Positions 61,220 to 64,000 of a stretch of DNA of 64,000 bases are shown one piece after another. Origin of the DNA: Curtobacterium sp. MMLR14_010 (GTDB taxonomy: Bacteria > Actinomycetota > Actinomycetes > Actinomycetales > Microbacteriaceae); contig NZ_MJGV01000002.1 of assembly GCF_001865015.1 (NCBI RefSeq), positions 4,182 through 68,181 of the forward strand. The letters run 5' to 3'. Every line of letters starts with the position of its first letter. The first letter of the stretch is position 1. A model generated the notes under the pieces. That model saw only the letters and a program-made list of their open reading frames with translations, was not told the origin of the DNA and ran no database searches. A program made the position numbers and the translations under genes.

Positions 61220-61885
61220 ATGGGCATCGTGCGCTGGCTGTTCGACGCGCAGATCGTCATCGGGGACCAGACGGTGCTCTGGCGCGAGGTGATCGGCAAC
61301 GTCTTCGGGCTGCTCAGCGCGCTCGGCGGGATGCGCCGTCGCATCTGGGCGTGGCCCGTCGGCATCGTCGGGAACGCCCTGCTCTTCACGGTCTTCATGG
61401 GCGCGCTCTTCGACACCCCGAACCCCGTCAACCTGCTCGGCCAGGCCGGCCGCCAGGTGATGTTCATCATCGTCAGCGTCTACGGCTGGTACCGCTGGAC
61501 GCACCGCCCTGCGGAGTCGGTCACCGTGATCGACCCGCGCTGGGCCTCGTGGCGGACGCGCGGGCTGCTCGTGGTCGCCCTGGTCGGCGGCACGGCCCTG
61601 CTCACCCCCGTGTTCCGCGCGCTCGGGTCCTACGAGCCCGTGTGGTCCGACGCGTGGATCTTCGTCGGGTCCCTGCTCGCGACGTACGGCATGGCGAAGG
61701 GCTGGGTGGAGTTCTGGCTCGTCTGGGTCGCCGTCGACCTGGTCGGCGTGCCGCTGCTGTTCTCGGCCGGCTACTACGCCTCGGGCCTGATGTACGTCGT
61801 CTACGGCGTCTTCACCCTCACCGGGTTCTTCGTCTGGATGCGGCAACGCACCCGCCCGTCCGCCGCCCCGGTCACCGTCGGCTGA
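61220..61885 (+). CDS. pnuC: PnuC family nicotinamide riboside/mononucleotide transporter
   Basis: A 221-aa inner-membrane protein with about seven segments. Family features are visible: WPVGIVGNALLFTVFMGAL, YGWYRWT and the C-terminal WVEFWLVWVAVDLVGVPLLF. PnuC moves nicotinamide riboside or related NAD precursors by facilitated diffusion. A strong GAGGAGGGGACC places the start at ATG 61220. No NAD-synthesis genes are adjacent. Confidence 0.93.
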   Translation: MGIVRWLFDAQIVIGDQTVLWREVIGNVFGLLSALGGMRRRIWAWPVGIVGNALLFTVFMGALFDTPNPVNLLGQAGRQVMFIIVSVYGWYRWTHRPAESVTVIDPRWASWRTRGLLVVALVGGTALLTPVFRALGSYEPVWSDAWIFVGSLLATYGMAKGWVEFWLVWVAVDLVGVPLLFSAGYYASGLMYVVYGVFTLTGFFVWMRQRTRPSAAPVTVG

Positions 61886-61937
61886 CGAGCGAGCAGGCCG
61901 CCGGAGCGACCGGCCACCCGCAGGGCATGATGGCGGC

Positions 61938-62633
61938 ATGACCGAGCCAGCCGTCGTCACCGGGTGGCGCGTGTACCGCGCACGCCGCACCGAGTTCCTC
62001 GACCCCGCGCGCGTCCGCCGCCGGACCCGTGTCTGCGGCGTCGTCGCCACGGCGCTCGGCACGGTCGGCGTCGTCGCGCAGCTGCTCTGGCACTCCGTGC
62101 TCGAGGCACCGCTCGCCCTCGCCCTCGTCGCGATCGTGGCCTTCGCCGCCGCCGTGGGCTGCCTCGCCGCCACGTTCCTGCGCACGGCATCGACCCCGGA
62201 CGCCTCCCAGCCCGCGGCCCTGACCGGTGACTGGCGACGCTCCGAGCGCATCGGTCAGCAGTTCGGTCCGCGACCGCCGGCGATGCTCCCCGAGGACCGG
62301 GACCTGGTGCACCGACAGGTCGAGGGGTCGGTCGGCGTCGGAGTCGTCGTGTTCGACCGGACGCGGTGGCTCCCCGTCGGCTGGCTGATCGCCTGGGTGG
62401 GCCTGCTCGTCGTCGGCGAGGCGTCCACCGACCACCTCGTGCTGCTGCTGCTGCTGCCGTCGGTGCTCGCCCTCATGCAGTCGTCGACCGCGATCAACGC
62501 GCTGCTCGGCCTGGCTCGCGCCGAAGCCGCCCGCCGCCGAGCCGAGGCGACGCCCCCGTACGACCCACCGCCAGCAGCGCCCACCCGGAACCGCGACCCC
62601 CGCGGCTCGAAGCTCGGCCTGCCCGACAGCTGA
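61938..62633 (+). CDS. Membrane protein, function unknown
   Basis: A 231-aa protein with two N-terminal hydrophobic segments (about 35-55 and 60-85), a soluble middle part (PPAMLPEDRDLVHRQVEGSV), a second hydrophobic pair (about 135-175), and a Pro/Arg-rich tail. No family recognised. It lies 52 bp after pnuC with no strong Shine-Dalgarno. Confidence 0.75.
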   Translation: MTEPAVVTGWRVYRARRTEFLDPARVRRRTRVCGVVATALGTVGVVAQLLWHSVLEAPLALALVAIVAFAAAVGCLAATFLRTASTPDASQPAALTGDWRRSERIGQQFGPRPPAMLPEDRDLVHRQVEGSVGVGVVVFDRTRWLPVGWLIAWVGLLVVGEASTDHLVLLLLLPSVLALMQSSTAINALLGLARAEAARRRAEATPPYDPPPAAPTRNRDPRGSKLGLPDS

Positions 62634-62694
62634 GGCACAACACCCCCCGCACTGGGACACGACGGCACCCCCCGGGATGCGGTGTGATGATCGG

Positions 62695-63366
62695 GTGCAG
62701 ACACTCACCGAGGGACTCGCCGACGGGACGCTCGACGCCGAGCAGCCGTTGCCAGAACAGACCATCGCCGAGCGCCTCGTCCGTGCCGCGATCCGCGCCT
62801 ACCGGCTGCACCCGTTCAACGACGTCGACGCCGCGGTCGTGGCGGACGTCGCCGGACTGCCGCTCGACGCCGTCTCCCGGGCCTTCCCGACGTGGGACGC
62901 GCTGCTGCTCGTCACGTACGACCACTGGACCGCGATGCGCGTCTCGACCCGTCGTCGCACCCCGACCTGCACCATCGAGCACGTCCGGCAGATGCTCGCC
63001 GAGGACGTCGCCGACCCGGGCCGCGTCCGCGTGCTGGCCGGCGTGATCAACATGGCGGGGGCCGGCACGAGCTTCGCCGAGCTGTTCCGGAAGCGCTACC
63101 AGGACTACGTCGTCGGGCTCACCGTCGGGCTGCAGCGGGACCTCGACGCCGGCATCGAGACGATCGTCGTCCCGGCCGGACGCGCGGCGACACAGCTGCT
63201 CGCGGTCTACGAGGGCCTGCAGATCCAGCTGCTCGTCCGTCCGCACCTCGACGCCCTGGCGGAGTTCGACCACGCCGTCCGTGCGCTCCGGTCGGGCTGG
63301 GGTCGGCGCCACGTGCCGGCATGGGACCTCGGCTCCGTCCCGACGTCCCCGATCCTCCCGGTCTGA
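62695..63366 (+). CDS. TetR-like transcriptional regulator
   Basis: A 223-aa protein with a divergent TetR-type HTH (about 26-65; FNDVDAAVVADVAGLPLDAV then SRAFPTWDALL) and a helical C-terminal domain. It starts at GTG 62695; an in-frame ATG at 62677 is also possible, and neither has a good ribosome site. It may control the downstream membrane protein/regulator pair. Ligand unknown. Confidence 0.8.
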   Translation: MQTLTEGLADGTLDAEQPLPEQTIAERLVRAAIRAYRLHPFNDVDAAVVADVAGLPLDAVSRAFPTWDALLLVTYDHWTAMRVSTRRRTPTCTIEHVRQMLAEDVADPGRVRVLAGVINMAGAGTSFAELFRKRYQDYVVGLTVGLQRDLDAGIETIVVPAGRAATQLLAVYEGLQIQLLVRPHLDALAEFDHAVRALRSGWGRRHVPAWDLGSVPTSPILPV

Positions 63367-63396
63367 CCCCGCGTTCCCCGAAGAAGAACCGCCAAC

Positions 63397-63436
63397 CGGA
63401 AAGTACTTGCCAAATCGGAAAGTACTTGCCAGACTG
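63397..63436 (+). promoter_or_regulatory. Duplicated operator and promoter before the membrane protein gene
   Basis: CGGAAAGTACTTGCCA occurs twice, at 63397-63412 and 63416-63431 (19-bp period), each with the palindromic centre AAGTACTT. TTGCCA of the first copy (63407-63412) and CAGACT (63430-63435) form a -35/-10 pair with 17-bp spacing, so a bound regulator would block the promoter. Confidence 0.65.
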
Positions 63437-63457
63437 GTGGCAACGGGAGGGAACACC

Positions 63458-63898
63458 ATGACCGACACCACCACCACCGGCGGCATCGACCCGGCGGGCG
63501 CCCGCGCGATGCTCGACCGTGCAGACCGCCTCAGCCGCCGAGCGCACGACGCCGTGCGCTGGCCGTACATCGCGTTCATCACGGCCCTCGGGGTCACCAC
63601 CTCGCTCGGCACGCTGGCGATGGGGCTCACGACGGGCACCGCGTTCGCCGCGGTCTACGTCGGCACGCTCGCGGCGCTCTTCGCCGTGCTCATCGGCTTC
63701 ATGCTCGCGATCCGCGGCCGCTCGGCCTTCGCCAGCAGCCGGCGATGGACCGTCTACATCGCGAGCTGGGCGCTCACGTACTGCGCCGCCATCGCCGTGG
63801 TCGGCTGGGTCCACGGCTCGGTGCTGTGGTCCGGCATCACGTCCGGCCTGGTGCTCGTCGTCGCACTCGCCTGCGCCGCGTGGGAGTCCCGCTCGTGA
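63458..63898 (+). CDS. Membrane protein in a regulator operon
   Basis: A 146-aa protein with four hydrophobic segments (from about 37, WPYIAFITALGVTTSLGTLAM). GGGAGGGAACACC precedes ATG 63458. Its stop overlaps the GTG of a winged-helix regulator gene (GTGA), so the two are co-translated, an arrangement common for small membrane-protein/regulator pairs in actinobacteria. Function unknown. Confidence 0.85.
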   Translation: MTDTTTTGGIDPAGARAMLDRADRLSRRAHDAVRWPYIAFITALGVTTSLGTLAMGLTTGTAFAAVYVGTLAALFAVLIGFMLAIRGRSAFASSRRWTVYIASWALTYCAAIAVVGWVHGSVLWSGITSGLVLVVALACAAWESRS

Positions 63899-64000
63899 CG
63901 CTCGAGCAGGGCACCCACCCGCGGCACCGGCTCGACGACCTGCTGCAGAACGCCGTGCGGTTCTCGATCGTCGCCGCGCTCGACCGCGCCGGCACGCTCG
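63895..64000 (+). CDS. Winged-helix transcriptional regulator (5' end only)
   Basis: The first 35 residues (VTLEQGTHPRHRLDDLLQNA, then VRFSIVAALDRAGTL) match the start of ArsR/MarR-like winged-helix regulators with a leading helix. The gene runs off the window. It overlaps the upstream membrane protein by GTGA, and probably binds the duplicated AAGTACTT sites upstream of that gene. Confidence 0.7.
   Translation, partial: MTLEQGTHPRHRLDDLLQNAVRFSIVAALDRAGTL

Overview
The window is about 70% G+C, with dense gene packing, many GTG starts, ATGA/GTGA stop-start overlaps and at least one apparently leaderless gene. Gene content (araBDA, GH51, GH127 and GH35 enzymes, several LacI regulators, CUT1 sugar ABC systems without their own ATPase, a DtxR box, SipW-type secretion) points to a plant-associated actinobacterium of the Microbacteriaceae, most like Curtobacterium. 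The genus is inferred from gene content and style; no rRNA or tRNA gene was seen to confirm it.

Layout. 1-9.6 kb: MMPL exporter with a TetR gene, mannitol dehydrogenase, lipoprotein class A beta-lactamase, alpha/beta hydrolase, and a siderophore-binding lipoprotein divergent from a siderophore-interacting reductase across a DtxR/IdeR box. 9.6-22.7 kb: a lipoprotein, then two carbohydrate blocks. One is an arabinoside CUT1 importer divergent from GH51 arabinofuranosidase; the other is LacI, CUT1 importer and GH35 beta-galactosidase. 22.7-28 kb: small proteins, a spore-photolyase-like radical SAM protein, CsbD, a PRISE-type reductase and a GH13 enzyme. 28-42.7 kb: a CUT2 pentose importer, LacI, GH127 beta-L-arabinofuranosidase, a second LacI, araB-araD-araA and an alditol/aldonolactone oxidase. 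42.7-51.1 kb: small genes and a possible sRNA, an SDR/TetR pair, and a dipeptide-type ABC operon with a fused double ATPase. 51.3-58.1 kb: Eis-like acetyltransferase, membrane protein, VOC protein, photolyase-related flavoprotein and an unusual Mur ligase. 58.1-60.9 kb: an ER/SipW-type signal peptidase with three secreted proteins carrying SipW-cognate signal peptides. 61.2-64 kb: PnuC, membrane proteins, a TetR-like regulator and the start of a winged-helix regulator.

How it works together. Five perfect copies of GTGAGCGCTCAC lie at the promoters of the arabinoside importer, GH51, the CUT2 importer with its divergent LacI gene, and araBDA (two copies). This links 10.6-15.7 kb and 28-41 kb into one probable arabinose/arabinan regulon. 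The GH35 block has its own 22-bp perfect operator (core TGTTGACGTCAACA). GH127 and the second LacI share a third control region.

The most striking non-gene signal is a set of dispersed long inverted-repeat families (called A-E here). Every convergent gene boundary that has a gap carries a hairpin, and six of them carry a member of these families. Pieces of family A also appear inside coding regions, as linkers or terminal extensions. Several boundaries additionally hold tandem repeats of 18 to 182 bp. The other candidate for a little-described system is the signal peptidase cluster at 58.1-60.9 kb.
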